Assembly (NCBI RefSeq): GCF_004331345.1
Contig: NZ_SJJZ01000006.1
Span: 124,001 to 188,000 of the forward strand
From: Kribbella soli
GTDB taxonomy: Bacteria; Actinomycetota; Actinomycetes; Propionibacteriales; Kribbellaceae
Length of the DNA stretch: 64,000 nucleotides
Reading direction: 5' to 3'
The number at the start of each line of letters is the position of its first letter. Position 1 is the first letter of the stretch. The notes under the pieces were generated by a model that searched no databases, was not told where the DNA came from, and saw only the letters and a program-made list of their open reading frames with translations. A program made the position numbers and the translations under genes. Below, one piece after another: positions 42,259-50,541 of the stretch.

Positions 42259-42696
42259 ATGAGTGAGCTTCGGATCGTGCCGGTGACGGACGACCAGACG
42301 CTGCTGGACTGGCAGCGAGTGCACAACGAGATCATCCCGACGGCGCCGCTGTCGGTCGAGGAGATCCGCGAGCGGCTGACGCGGCACATCCTCGAGGTGG
42401 CGTACGACGGAGACATGCTCGTCGGGTGCTCCACGGTCCGCCCACCGTCCGAGGAGACCTCGGCGGCGGTGGTGATCGCTCGTGTGCTCCCGGCGTACCG
42501 GCGTCGTGGCTTCGGTACGGCGATCTACGAGCACTGCCTGCGGCGCGGGCGAGCCCTGGGCGACGGCGTCGAGACGCACATCCTCAGCAGCAACGAGGAC
42601 GGCGTACGGTTCGCGAAGGCGCACGGGTTCGTCGAGGTGGAGACCTACCTGCTGCCGGGCGACACGATTCCGTTCATCGAGCTGAGAGCCGAGTGA
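42259..42696 (+). CDS. GNAT-family N-acetyltransferase
   Basis: The 145-residue protein has the GNAT fold: strand 4 SAAVVIARVLPAYRRRGFGTAIYEHCL carrying the acetyl-CoA loop RRRGFG (Q/RxxGxG/A) and the late HGFVEVETYLL. Substrate unknown. I chose the ATG at 42259 (MSELRIVP); the earlier in-frame GTG at 42223 adds only a poorly conserved tail. Only 2 bp separate its stop from the next gene's ATG, so the two are co-transcribed. Confidence 0.87.
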   Translation: MSELRIVPVTDDQTLLDWQRVHNEIIPTAPLSVEEIRERLTRHILEVAYDGDMLVGCSTVRPPSEETSAAVVIARVLPAYRRRGFGTAIYEHCLRRGRALGDGVETHILSSNEDGVRFAKAHGFVEVETYLLPGDTIPFIELRAE

Positions 42697-42698
42697 CG

Positions 42699-43568
42699 AT
42701 GCGCTTTTCGATCAATATTCCGAACTTTGGGGACTTCGCCGACGCGCACACGGTCGCGCAGGTGGCGAAGGCTGCCGAGGAAGCCGGCTGGGACGGGCTG
42801 TTCCTCTGGGATCACGTGGTGCACAGCAAGGAGCGGCGGCGCGGACAGCCGTTCGGCGACCCGTGGATGCTGATGACAGCGGCCGCGCTGGCGACGTCGC
42901 GGATCAAGCTGGGTCCGCTGGTGACGCCGATCGCCCGGCGGCGGCCCGAGCAGCTCGCGCGGCAGGTCGCCACGCTCGACGGACTGAGCGGCGGCCGGGT
43001 GATCTTCGGCGCCGGACTCGGTGGGCCGATCGACGACGAGTTCGGCAGCTTCGGCGACGAGACGGACCCGAAAGTGCTGGCCTCGCGGCTGGACGAAGGC
43101 CTCGACCTGCTGGCGGCGTACTGGTCCGGTGAGCGGGTCGATCACGCCGGCGAGCACTACCGGGCCGACGACGTCGAGTTGCTGCCGGCAACGGTCCAGC
43201 AACCGCGGCCGCCGGTCTGGATCGCCGGCTACTGGCCGCGGAAGGCCCCGATGCGCCGGGCCGCCCGCTGGGACGGCGCCGTACCGCTGTTCAAGACCGC
43301 CAACCACGGCGAAGCCCCACCGGTCGACGAACTGCGCGACCTGGTCGCGTTCATCAACGACCAGCGCGCGGACCGCAGTACGCCGTACGACGTGATCGTC
43401 GGCGGCATCAGCCCGGCCGACCCCGCCCGCTCCCGCGCCCTCGTCGAACCACTGGCCGAGGCGGGCGCCACCTGGTGGGACGAACGCCAACTCATCACCG
43501 GCACCGACTTCTACCGCCTGGACCCCATCCTGCGCCGCATCGAACAAGGCCCACCGAACCTCGGCTGA
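42699..43568 (+). CDS. LLM-class (luciferase-like) flavin-dependent oxidoreductase
   Basis: The 289-residue protein has the bacterial luciferase-like barrel: MRFSINIPNFGDFADAHTVAQ, GWDGLFLWDHV, IKLGPLVTPIARRRPEQLARQVATLD and GRVIFGAGLGG. It uses reduced FMN or F420; many actinobacterial members use F420. Substrate unknown. The ATG at 42699 or an in-frame GTG at 42693 (which overlaps the previous stop) may start it. Confidence 0.9.
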   Translation: MRFSINIPNFGDFADAHTVAQVAKAAEEAGWDGLFLWDHVVHSKERRRGQPFGDPWMLMTAAALATSRIKLGPLVTPIARRRPEQLARQVATLDGLSGGRVIFGAGLGGPIDDEFGSFGDETDPKVLASRLDEGLDLLAAYWSGERVDHAGEHYRADDVELLPATVQQPRPPVWIAGYWPRKAPMRRAARWDGAVPLFKTANHGEAPPVDELRDLVAFINDQRADRSTPYDVIVGGISPADPARSRALVEPLAEAGATWWDERQLITGTDFYRLDPILRRIEQGPPNLG

Positions 43569-43601
43569 CCCCACGAGTGCAGCCGACCTAAGCTTGCACG
43601 C

Positions 43602-44564
43602 ATGAGCGATGACCATCCGTCCTGTTGTGCGCCGGCGCGTGGTGAGGCAGCGGCGCCTCCGCCGGCGCGTGGGGAGCAGCGCGGGGAGCATGGGGTCGAG
43701 CAGGTTGTGCTCAGTGGTGGCTCGTTCGCGATGGGTAACAGCAACGGTGACGAGAATGCCGCCGACGGCGAGACACCGGTGCATCAGGTCGAGGTGGCGC
43801 CGTTCAGCATCGACGCGACCAGCGTGACGAACGCCGACTTCGCCCGCTTCGCCGATGCGACCGGTTACCGGACCGAGGCCGAGACCTTTGGGTACTCCGC
43901 CGTGTTCCATCTGGCGTTGGCCGCGGAACCGGACGAGGTGATGGGACCCGCGTCCGGGACCCCATGGTGGGTGGGTGTTCGCCAAGCAGACTGGCGGCAC
44001 CCGGGCGGCTCGCGGTCCGATCTCGACGGGCTCGACGACCATCCAGTCGTCCATGTCAGCTGGAACGACGCGGTCGCGTACAGCAAGTGGGCGGGGCGAC
44101 GGCTGCCGACCGAGGCCGAGTGGGAGTACGCCGCCCGCGGAGGTCTCGAAGGCGCACGGTACCCCTGGGGCGACGAGCTGATCGGCGACGAGCCAACCGA
44201 CGGCGAGTGGCGTTGCAACATCTGGCAGGGCGAGTTCCCGCGGACGAACACCGAGGAGGACGGCTACCTGACCACCGCCCCCGTCCGCACCTTCCGGCCG
44301 AACGGCTTCGGGCTGTGGCAGATGGTCGGCAACGTGTGGGAGTGGTGCGCTGACTGGTTCGGCCCGCGCTACTACAAGTTCTCCCCCGCCGAGAACCCGC
44401 CCGGACCGTCGCTGGGCGCGGCCCGGGTGATGCGCGGCGGCTCGTACCTGTGCCACGACTCGTACTGCAACCGCTACCGCAACGCCGCCCGATCGTCGAA
44501 CACGCCGGAGTCCTCGATGGGCAACGCCGGCTTCCGTACGGTCGGTCTCACGCGTCCTGAGTGA
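43602..44564 (+). CDS. Formylglycine-generating enzyme (aerobic, copper-dependent type)
   Basis: The 320-residue FGE-sulfatase domain protein converts a cysteine in CxPxR motifs of sulfatases to formylglycine. It carries the true active-site pair Cys284 and Cys289 (GGSYLCHDSYCNRYR), which only genuine FGEs have. It also shows GGSFAMGNSNGDENAADGET, HVSWNDAVAYSKWAGRRLPT and GNVWEWCADWF. The N-terminus has SCCAPARG (7-14), where C9-A-P-A-R13 itself fits CxPxR. No sulfatase gene is in this window. The 3' end overlaps the convergent MFS gene by 17 bp. Confidence 0.93.
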   Translation: MSDDHPSCCAPARGEAAAPPPARGEQRGEHGVEQVVLSGGSFAMGNSNGDENAADGETPVHQVEVAPFSIDATSVTNADFARFADATGYRTEAETFGYSAVFHLALAAEPDEVMGPASGTPWWVGVRQADWRHPGGSRSDLDGLDDHPVVHVSWNDAVAYSKWAGRRLPTEAEWEYAARGGLEGARYPWGDELIGDEPTDGEWRCNIWQGEFPRTNTEEDGYLTTAPVRTFRPNGFGLWQMVGNVWEWCADWFGPRYYKFSPAENPPGPSLGAARVMRGGSYLCHDSYCNRYRNAARSSNTPESSMGNAGFRTVGLTRPE

Positions 44565-45771
44565 CGGCAGGCCGCCGCAATCCCGGCGTACTGGCTGCAA
44601 CCGCAGCAACGGCCGCGATGCATAGCAACGCCCCGGAGGCGAGCGAGGCGACCGGTGAGGTGAGCTGTGCGACGACGCCGCCGCGGAGGTTGCCGAGATC
44701 GGGACCGGCCTGGCCAACGATCTGCTCGGCGGCGCTGACCCGGCCGAGCAGCTCAGGCGGCGTATGCAACTGGACGATCGTGCTGCGGGAGACGACCGCA
44801 ACGGTGTCCGCGGCGCCCGCGAACGCGAGGCACACCAACGCCAGCCAAGCAGCCGGCGAGAACGCGAACAGCAGCAACGCGATCCCCCACCCGGCCGAAC
44901 CGCACAGCATCACCAGCCCGTGCCGCGGCAACCGGGTGAACGACCCGGAGAACAACGACGCGGCGACCCCGCCGACAGCGATCGCAGTCAGGAACAAACC
45001 GAGCGTCCGCGGGTTGTTGCCGAACCGCTCCGCGTTGATCACCGGGAACAAGCTGATCGGCATCGACAGCACGGTCGCGGCCAGGTCGGTGATCAGCGCG
45101 CCCCGGATCACCGGCGTCGCGACGACGAACGTCAACCCGTCCCAGACCCCGCGCAATCCTGGTTTCGCAACCCCCTCGATCTTCATGCGCGGTAGCCCGA
45201 GTACGCCGTACAGCGCGGCGAGGAAACTCACCGCGTCGACGAGGTAGCAGACACCGACGCCCCAGGTGCCGACGATCACGCCACCGAGCGCCGGCCCGAG
45301 CAGCATCGCACCTTGGAACCCGATCCGGTTGAGCGCGATCCCGGCGGCCAACTGGTCACGCGACAGCAACTGCGGCAACACCGTCCGCGCCACCGGCCCG
45401 GCAGTCGCGCCGAACGCCGACTGTACGGCGACCAGCGCCAGGAGCACGCCCACCGGGAACCGGCCGATCGCCAACTGACTGGCCATCACGGTCGCGGTCA
45501 GCAACTGTCCGATCGTGGTGATCAGGTAGATCTTGCGCCGCTCAAGCCGGTCGACAAGCGTGCCCGCGAACAGACCGAGCACGATCAGCGGCAATGCCTG
45601 CGCCAGTCCGACCGCGCCGGTCCAGGCCGGGCTCGCGGTCTGGTCCCAGACCTGGAACATCACCGCGACGAAGGTCAGCTGACCGCCGAACCCCGACAGC
45701 ACCTGTCCGATCCACAACCGCCGGTACGTCAGGACCTTCAGCGGTTCGAGGTCGATGAACGCGCCCTTCAC
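44548..45771 (-). CDS. MFS transporter (MarR-controlled operon)
   Basis: The 407-residue permease has about 12 hydrophobic segments of the enterobactin-exporter-like MFS_3 type: LWIGQVLSGFGGQLTFVAVM, the loop motif GTLVDRLERRKIY and GPALGGVIVGTWG. Its GTG start overlaps the marR stop (GTGA, 45768-45771). It is therefore translated from the marR transcript and probably removes the compound that MarR senses. The 3' end overlaps the FGE gene by 17 bp. Confidence 0.88.
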   Translation of the reverse strand: MKGAFIDLEPLKVLTYRRLWIGQVLSGFGGQLTFVAVMFQVWDQTASPAWTGAVGLAQALPLIVLGLFAGTLVDRLERRKIYLITTIGQLLTATVMASQLAIGRFPVGVLLALVAVQSAFGATAGPVARTVLPQLLSRDQLAAGIALNRIGFQGAMLLGPALGGVIVGTWGVGVCYLVDAVSFLAALYGVLGLPRMKIEGVAKPGLRGVWDGLTFVVATPVIRGALITDLAATVLSMPISLFPVINAERFGNNPRTLGLFLTAIAVGGVAASLFSGSFTRLPRHGLVMLCGSAGWGIALLLFAFSPAAWLALVCLAFAGAADTVAVVSRSTIVQLHTPPELLGRVSAAEQIVGQAGPDLGNLRGGVVAQLTSPVASLASGALLCIAAVAAVAASTPGLRRPAVTQDA

Positions 45772-46235
45772 TGCAGCTTCTCCGCGATCCGGTCGTGGAA
45801 GCTCTTCCTGGCCAGCGCTTCCTCGACGTCGCGGACGACCTGAGTCATTGGGTACGGCACCTCGGCCTCGAGCTCGGCGAGGGCGGCCTCCGTCGCCCGC
45901 CACTCGGCAGCGAGCAGCTCGACGAGCTTCTTGGACTTGGCGGTGAGCGTGACCTGCTTGCTCCGCGCATCCGCACCCGGCACGGTCCGGACCAGGCCGG
46001 CGGTGCGCATCGCGGCCACCTTCTGACTGAGCGCCGAGTGCGTCCGACCGATCGCGTCGGCCAGCTCGGTGATCGTCATCGGCCCTTTGAGGTGCAGCTG
46101 GAGCAGCTCCCGCACGTACGTCGGTTTCAGCCCCTTGATGTCCCGATCGGTGTAGATCTGCCCGATCTCGGCATCCAGCCGCCCCAGCAACTCGTGCAAC
46201 GGCCGCCACAAACTCTGCTCAGTGGGATCCTCCAT
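45768..46235 (-). CDS. MarR-family transcriptional regulator
   Basis: The 155-residue regulator has a MarR HTH and wing at about 52-100 (MTITELADAIGRTHSALSQKVAAMRTAGLV, then DARSKQVTLT). It is the first gene of a marR-MFS operon. A 28-bp perfect palindrome lies 10 bp before its ATG and is the obvious autoregulatory operator. A GGAGGATCCC ribosome site stretch overlaps the gap. Confidence 0.9.
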   Translation of the reverse strand: MEDPTEQSLWRPLHELLGRLDAEIGQIYTDRDIKGLKPTYVRELLQLHLKGPMTITELADAIGRTHSALSQKVAAMRTAGLVRTVPGADARSKQVTLTAKSKKLVELLAAEWRATEAALAELEAEVPYPMTQVVRDVEEALARKSFHDRIAEKLQ

Positions 46236-46244
46236 GCGCCGATC

Positions 46245-46272
46245 ATAACAGCACTTATATAAGTGCTGTTAT
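46245..46272. promoter_or_regulatory. 28-bp perfect palindrome, MarR operator
   Basis: ATAACAGCACTTAT (46245-46258) is followed directly by its exact reverse complement (46259-46272). It lies 10 bp upstream of the marR ATG. It also covers the last codons and stop of the methyltransferase gene, so the operator is inside a neighbour's coding end. Confidence 0.88.
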
Positions 46273-46929
46273 ATCTGGTCGCCGCCAGATCACCGCGCGC
46301 TGGCCGCCCACCTGCACGAAGCGGCCCTCCGGAAATACGGCGCCGTACGTCTGGTCGAAGCCCGCGCGGCTCAGGTACCGGTCGGAGACGCGGTGGTCGA
46401 GCCAGTCGCCGGTCGCCAGCCCGAAGATCTCCCAGGCGTGCGGATTGCGGTGCATGAGGTTGCGAGCGAGCTTCCGGACCTCGCCGCCGTACAGCCACCA
46501 GCGCGGGTTCGCGGGACGCGGTGACACCGTGTCGGCGAGGGCCGCGCAGCCACCGACCGCGACGAGGGAGCGGATGTGCCGCAGTACTGCGGGGAGCTCG
46601 GCGACGTGGTGCAGGGTGGCCGAGGTGGTGACGAAGTCGTACTGCCCTGATGTCTCGAGGATGCCGGACTCGAGGTAGGTGATGTTCGAGCGCGGACGCT
46701 TGTGGCGGGCGAGGCGGATCATCGGGCCGGAGAGGTCGATCGCGTCGACCTGGTCGAAGTAGTCCGCGAGTACGACGGCGTGCCGGCCGGCGCCGCAGCC
46801 GAGGTCGATGGCTCGGCGGCGGCGTTCGGGCAGGACGGTCGGGAGCCAGTCGGCGACGTGGTCGGCGGTCAGTTCGCCGAGCCGGTCATACCGCTCCGCC
46901 AGGTGATCGAACGACTGGTCGCGCTCCAT
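46255..46929 (-). CDS. Class I SAM-dependent methyltransferase
   Basis: The 224-residue protein has motif I AIDLGCGAGRHAVVLADYF, DAIDLSGPMIRLAR and TTSATLHHV. It is a Methyltransf_11-type enzyme for a small molecule. I chose the ATG at 46929; a GTG 18 bp earlier is possible, and neither has a good ribosome site. It overlaps the end of the upstream MFS gene by 44 bp on the same strand, so it is translationally linked. Its final codons form part of the MarR palindrome. Confidence 0.83.
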   Translation of the reverse strand: MERDQSFDHLAERYDRLGELTADHVADWLPTVLPERRRRAIDLGCGAGRHAVVLADYFDQVDAIDLSGPMIRLARHKRPRSNITYLESGILETSGQYDFVTTSATLHHVAELPAVLRHIRSLVAVGGCAALADTVSPRPANPRWWLYGGEVRKLARNLMHRNPHAWEIFGLATGDWLDHRVSDRYLSRAGFDQTYGAVFPEGRFVQVGGQRAVIWRRPDITALI

Positions 46930-48127
46930 GGTGGTTGGATGCGCCACGGCGCGAAATGGTTGAGATCCACGCCGCGGCGAGCCCGGCGGACAGCAGGCTG
47001 ATCACGGCGACGGTTGCGAAGCCGTAGCGGGTGTCGGAGTGACCGGTGACGACCGAGGTGATCAGCATGACGACGATCGTCGCGGCGAGACCGTAGCCGT
47101 TGGCCAGACCGAACGCGTGTCCCACCCGCGACTCGTCCACCGACGTCATCAGCAACGAACGCGTCGCGATCCGCGCCTGCCCGAACAGGAAGGCCCCCAG
47201 CATCACCAGCACCATCAGCACGGGTACGCCGAACAACGGCTGCAGCGCGAACAACGTCGTACAGAGGAAGAATCCGCCGACTGCGAGTCTCAGGTCACCG
47301 AGGCGTGCCGCAGAGCGACGGTAGACGGCCGCGGCGAGCAGGAAGCCGGCTCCGCCCAGCGCGTCGACCACACCGAGGACAGCCGGACCGCGATGCCACT
47401 CTCCGATCAGCAACACCGGAAGCAAGGCGTTGAAGACCGTCACGACAACGAGCCCTTGACCGAAGAGCAAGGCCAGCGGTGCGAGTGGAATGGCCCGTAC
47501 AGCGGTCGCGCGCACAGTGCGGGTTGTTGCCTGCGGCAACTCCTCCAGCCTGTGGCGGCCCGTTCCGACCGCGAACACCAGTACGGCGGAGAGCGCGAAC
47601 GTCAGCGCATTGAAGGTGAAGAGCGGCTTCGGGCCGAAGTACTGGAGCGCGATCCCGCCGACGGAAGCGGACAGGAGCATGCCGCACTGGAGGGCGATCT
47701 CGTAGTGCGCGTTGAAGCGACGAAGCTGCCCGGTAGGGACTCGTTCGCGGATCAGAGCGGCACTGGCCGGCATGAACTGGGCCGCGATGACGGCAAGAGC
47801 GAAGTTGGTCGCGTAGACGAGCGGCTGGTGGGACACCCCGAGCGCCAGACCGACCGGGAGAGCGAGAGCGGCCGCCGCGCTGACGAGGTCGCAGATGATC
47901 CACAGCATGCGCCGGTCGAAACGGTCCGCGAGGCGACCGAAGTACGGCGAAAGGACGGCCTGCGGTACGGCGACGGCGATGAAGAGCCAGCCGACGTCGA
48001 GCATCGAGCCCTGCGCGCGGACCAGCAGCAGCGCGGCGCCGAGGAGCTGGATGTTGTTACCGAGGGACGTGATGAAGGCTGCAGGCAGCAGCAAGCGGGG
48101 TCGCGAGGTCACTCGGTCAACGGTCAC
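46886..48127 (-). CDS. MFS transporter
   Basis: The 413-residue permease of the MFS_3 type has about 12 hydrophobic segments, the loop motif GRLADRFDRRMLW, and QFMPASAALIRERVPTGQLRRFNAHYE typical of macrolide-efflux-like members. I chose the GTG at 48127; a TTG at 48142 and a GTG at 48115 are also possible. It is followed by an overlapping methyltransferase. Divergently upstream lies a dead tetR fragment, probably its lost regulator. Confidence 0.83.
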   Translation of the reverse strand: MTVDRVTSRPRLLLPAAFITSLGNNIQLLGAALLLVRAQGSMLDVGWLFIAVAVPQAVLSPYFGRLADRFDRRMLWIICDLVSAAAALALPVGLALGVSHQPLVYATNFALAVIAAQFMPASAALIRERVPTGQLRRFNAHYEIALQCGMLLSASVGGIALQYFGPKPLFTFNALTFALSAVLVFAVGTGRHRLEELPQATTRTVRATAVRAIPLAPLALLFGQGLVVVTVFNALLPVLLIGEWHRGPAVLGVVDALGGAGFLLAAAVYRRSAARLGDLRLAVGGFFLCTTLFALQPLFGVPVLMVLVMLGAFLFGQARIATRSLLMTSVDESRVGHAFGLANGYGLAATIVVMLITSVVTGHSDTRYGFATVAVISLLSAGLAAAWISTISRRGASNHHGARPVVRSPGGAV

Positions 48128-48186
48128 ACCAAACCCTGACAATCCATGGCAGCGTTTCTTTTCCGCTACTCTAGTTGCGTAAATAG

Positions 48187-48399
48187 TCCTACCGCGTCGC
48201 CGAACGGGCCGGGGTCGCGAAGACCACGATCTACCGCCGCTGGCCGAGCAAGGCCGAGCTGGTGATGGCGATGATCACCGAACTGACCAGTGCCATCGCG
48301 TTCGACCCGAGCGGCGACCCGAGCGGCGACCTCACCGAGTTCGTCGCCGGCATCGCCCCGCGCGCTAGCCAAGTGACGGCGTGGTGGCTTGCGGGATGA
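48187..48399 (+). pseudogene. tetR-family regulator remnant (HTH only)
   Basis: In one frame from 48190 this reads YRVAERAGVAKTTIYRRWPS and on through KAELVMAMITEL, the second half of a TetR HTH. It then runs through DPSGDPSGDL and hits TGA at 48397. There is no start codon and a TAG lies at 48184; helix 1 and the whole ligand domain are missing. The last part overlaps the convergent propeller gene, whose stop is near the break. It reads as the relic of a regulator divergent from the MFS gene at 48127. Confidence 0.75.
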
Positions 48400-49345
48400 G
48401 GAGCCTGGCCGGGGTGGTCAGGCCTACGGACCAGAGGTCGAGGGTGTTGTCGGAGTTCCGGAGCGGGTAAAGGAGGGTGTCGTTGCCCTGCCAGACGGGC
48501 TGGTCGTCGACGGGGCGGGAGTCGGGCGGATGGATGATGCGGCGGCTGGCCAGATCCAGGACCGCGAGGCGCCAGACGCCGTTGGAGACCTTTTGTTTGT
48601 AGGCGATTCGGCGGCCGTCGGGTGACAGGGACGGGCATTCGACGTTCTCGGCGATCGCACTCCCGCGGTACGCGCGGTAGTCGGCCTCGATCAGGTGCGT
48701 CGTCCCCTTGCTCGCCATCGTCACGTAGAAACGGTTGCCGTCGGCAGCGAACGTGATACCCCAGTAGTTCACGTCCGAGGCGAAGTACCGCTTCCCGTCG
48801 ACGAACACGGCGAGCTCCTCGATCGTCTTCACCAGCCGCCCGGTGTCCACCTCGTACAGCCCGGTGCGGGTCGAGAAGCCATTGGCGGCGTACGAGTCAC
48901 CCGTCACGAACAGCGTCCAGTTCACGATCCGTCCGTCCGGCGACACCCGCGCCCGGCTCGGCGTACCGGGGAGTGTCTCGCGATGCCGTTCGCGGAGGTT
49001 CGCGTCCAGGATGATCAGATCGGTCATCGCCGGGAGTGAGCCGGCCTTCAGCCGCAGGCAGATCGCCGTACCGTGCGCCGCGGCGAACCGCTCGCAATGC
49101 AGCTCCCCCACACGCCGGGCAGCACCTGGATCAGCCACGGGTACGGCGGCCAGCTTGCCGGAGTCCGGTCCGTCCGCAAGGTTGCGGAAGAACAGCGTCT
49201 TGCCGTCGAACCGCATCGGCTGCCCCGTGACAACCGGTACGGCGTTCTCGGCAGCGCCACCGTTGCGTGCGTGTGCGACGTACGTGATCGCGCCGCCGAC
49301 GAGTGCGAGGACACCGATCGCGGCGGCAAGCACACGGCGTCTCAT
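48365..49345 (-). CDS. Exported beta-propeller (TolB/PD40-like) protein
   Basis: The 326-residue protein has an N-terminal signal or anchor (RRRVLAAAIGVLALVGGAITYVAHA). Repeated propeller blades follow, with SPDGR motifs (RARVSPDGRIVNWTLF, CPSLSPDGRRIAYKQ) and QPVWQGNDTLLYPL. Such proteins act as binding scaffolds outside the membrane; partner unknown. Its ATG overlaps the stop of the MFS gene upstream (49342-49345), the last step of a three-gene operon. Confidence 0.83.
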   Translation of the reverse strand: MRRRVLAAAIGVLALVGGAITYVAHARNGGAAENAVPVVTGQPMRFDGKTLFFRNLADGPDSGKLAAVPVADPGAARRVGELHCERFAAAHGTAICLRLKAGSLPAMTDLIILDANLRERHRETLPGTPSRARVSPDGRIVNWTLFVTGDSYAANGFSTRTGLYEVDTGRLVKTIEELAVFVDGKRYFASDVNYWGITFAADGNRFYVTMASKGTTHLIEADYRAYRGSAIAENVECPSLSPDGRRIAYKQKVSNGVWRLAVLDLASRRIIHPPDSRPVDDQPVWQGNDTLLYPLRNSDNTLDLWSVGLTTPARLLIPQATTPSLG

Positions 49346-50541
49346 ACGCGTACCTCCAAGGGTTTGAAGATCGCGGCGGCGATCGTGACCGCGAGCAAGG
49401 CGAGTGTGAACACGAGGAGCGCCGGGCGGAGATCCCAGAGGGTCCACAGCAGACCGACAGTGACGGCTGCGGCCATGCGGGCGAGCGCCTGCCCTGTTTG
49501 CAGTACGGCGAGACCGCTGGCGCGGAGGTTCTCGGGGAGGAGCGGGCCGACAGCGGCGGGGAGTACGCCGTCGGTGGCGGCGTAGAAGACACCGTGGAGG
49601 GCGAGGACCAGCCACCAAGCGCCGACCGGGCCGCAGACGATCAGGAGCGCGACGATGAGCGCGAGATGTCCGCCGAGGAAGACCTTCCAGCGTCCGACCC
49701 GGTCGCCGAGGCGTCCGAGCGGGATCGCGAGCAGGAGGAAGGTGCCGGCGGTCCCCAACGGGAGCAGCGGGAACAGGCTCGTGCTGATGTCCCAGCGACG
49801 CTGTACGGCGAGGTAGACGAAGGAGTCGGTGATCGTGAACAGGCCGAGTGCCGCCGCCCAGAGACAGCACCGGCGGAAGTTCGGGTCACGCAGCAGACTC
49901 AGCATCGGAAGACTGCGCGAGGTAGGGGCAGGTGGAGACTGGTCGCGGACGAAGGCGGTCAGCAGGATGACGCCGCAGGTGGCCAGGGCGAAGCTGGTGA
50001 CGAAGACCGAGTTGTAGTCGTTGAGGCTTGCCCACAACACGAGCGTTGCTACGAGTGGGCCGAGGAAAGCGCCGATGGTGTCGAGGGCCCGGTGGACGCC
50101 GAAGGAGCGGCCCATCGTGGCTGGATCACTGCTCAGCGAGATGAGGGCGTCGCGGGGTGCGGTCCGGATGCCCTTGCCGGCGCGGTCGATCGCGAGGACC
50201 GCGCCGATCGCCGGCACCGTGGAACCGGCGGCCAGGAAGCCAAGCTTCGAGATCGCCGAGAGCGCGTAGCCGACGCCGGCGACGGTCTTCAACCGTCGCC
50301 AGCGGTCGGCCACATGTCCGCCGACCAACCGCAGCACGGCGGTTGCTCCGGCGTACAGGCCGTCGAGCAGACCGAACTGCAGTGGGTTCAGCCCGAGCCC
50401 GAAGACCAGGTACAACGGCAGGATCGCGGTCACCATCTCGGCCGAGACGTCGGTCACCAGGCTGACGATGCCAAGGGCAACGACATTCCCGGGAACACGA
50501 CGCAGTGGTGTCCGGAGCGGGCCGACGGATGCGAGGTACAT
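49342..50541 (-). CDS. MFS transporter
   Basis: The 399-residue permease has about 12 hydrophobic segments. LVTDVSAEMVTAILPLYLV in the first helix and AIDRAGKGIRTAPRDALI in the central loop are typical of a distinct MFS group often annotated near phosphoesterases and dehydrogenases. Its ATG overlaps the metallophosphoesterase stop by one base and its stop overlaps the propeller ATG by four. It may import what the secreted phosphatase releases; this is inference. Confidence 0.87.
   Translation of the reverse strand: MYLASVGPLRTPLRRVPGNVVALGIVSLVTDVSAEMVTAILPLYLVFGLGLNPLQFGLLDGLYAGATAVLRLVGGHVADRWRRLKTVAGVGYALSAISKLGFLAAGSTVPAIGAVLAIDRAGKGIRTAPRDALISLSSDPATMGRSFGVHRALDTIGAFLGPLVATLVLWASLNDYNSVFVTSFALATCGVILLTAFVRDQSPPAPTSRSLPMLSLLRDPNFRRCCLWAAALGLFTITDSFVYLAVQRRWDISTSLFPLLPLGTAGTFLLLAIPLGRLGDRVGRWKVFLGGHLALIVALLIVCGPVGAWWLVLALHGVFYAATDGVLPAAVGPLLPENLRASGLAVLQTGQALARMAAAVTVGLLWTLWDLRPALLVFTLALLAVTIAAAIFKPLEVRV

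Noticed and set aside
42645..44801. Open frame of 718 codons on the minus strand across the LLM and FGE genes.
   Set aside because: It spans three real genes, has no domain signature and is rich in Arg, Pro and Val; explained as an antisense shadow.
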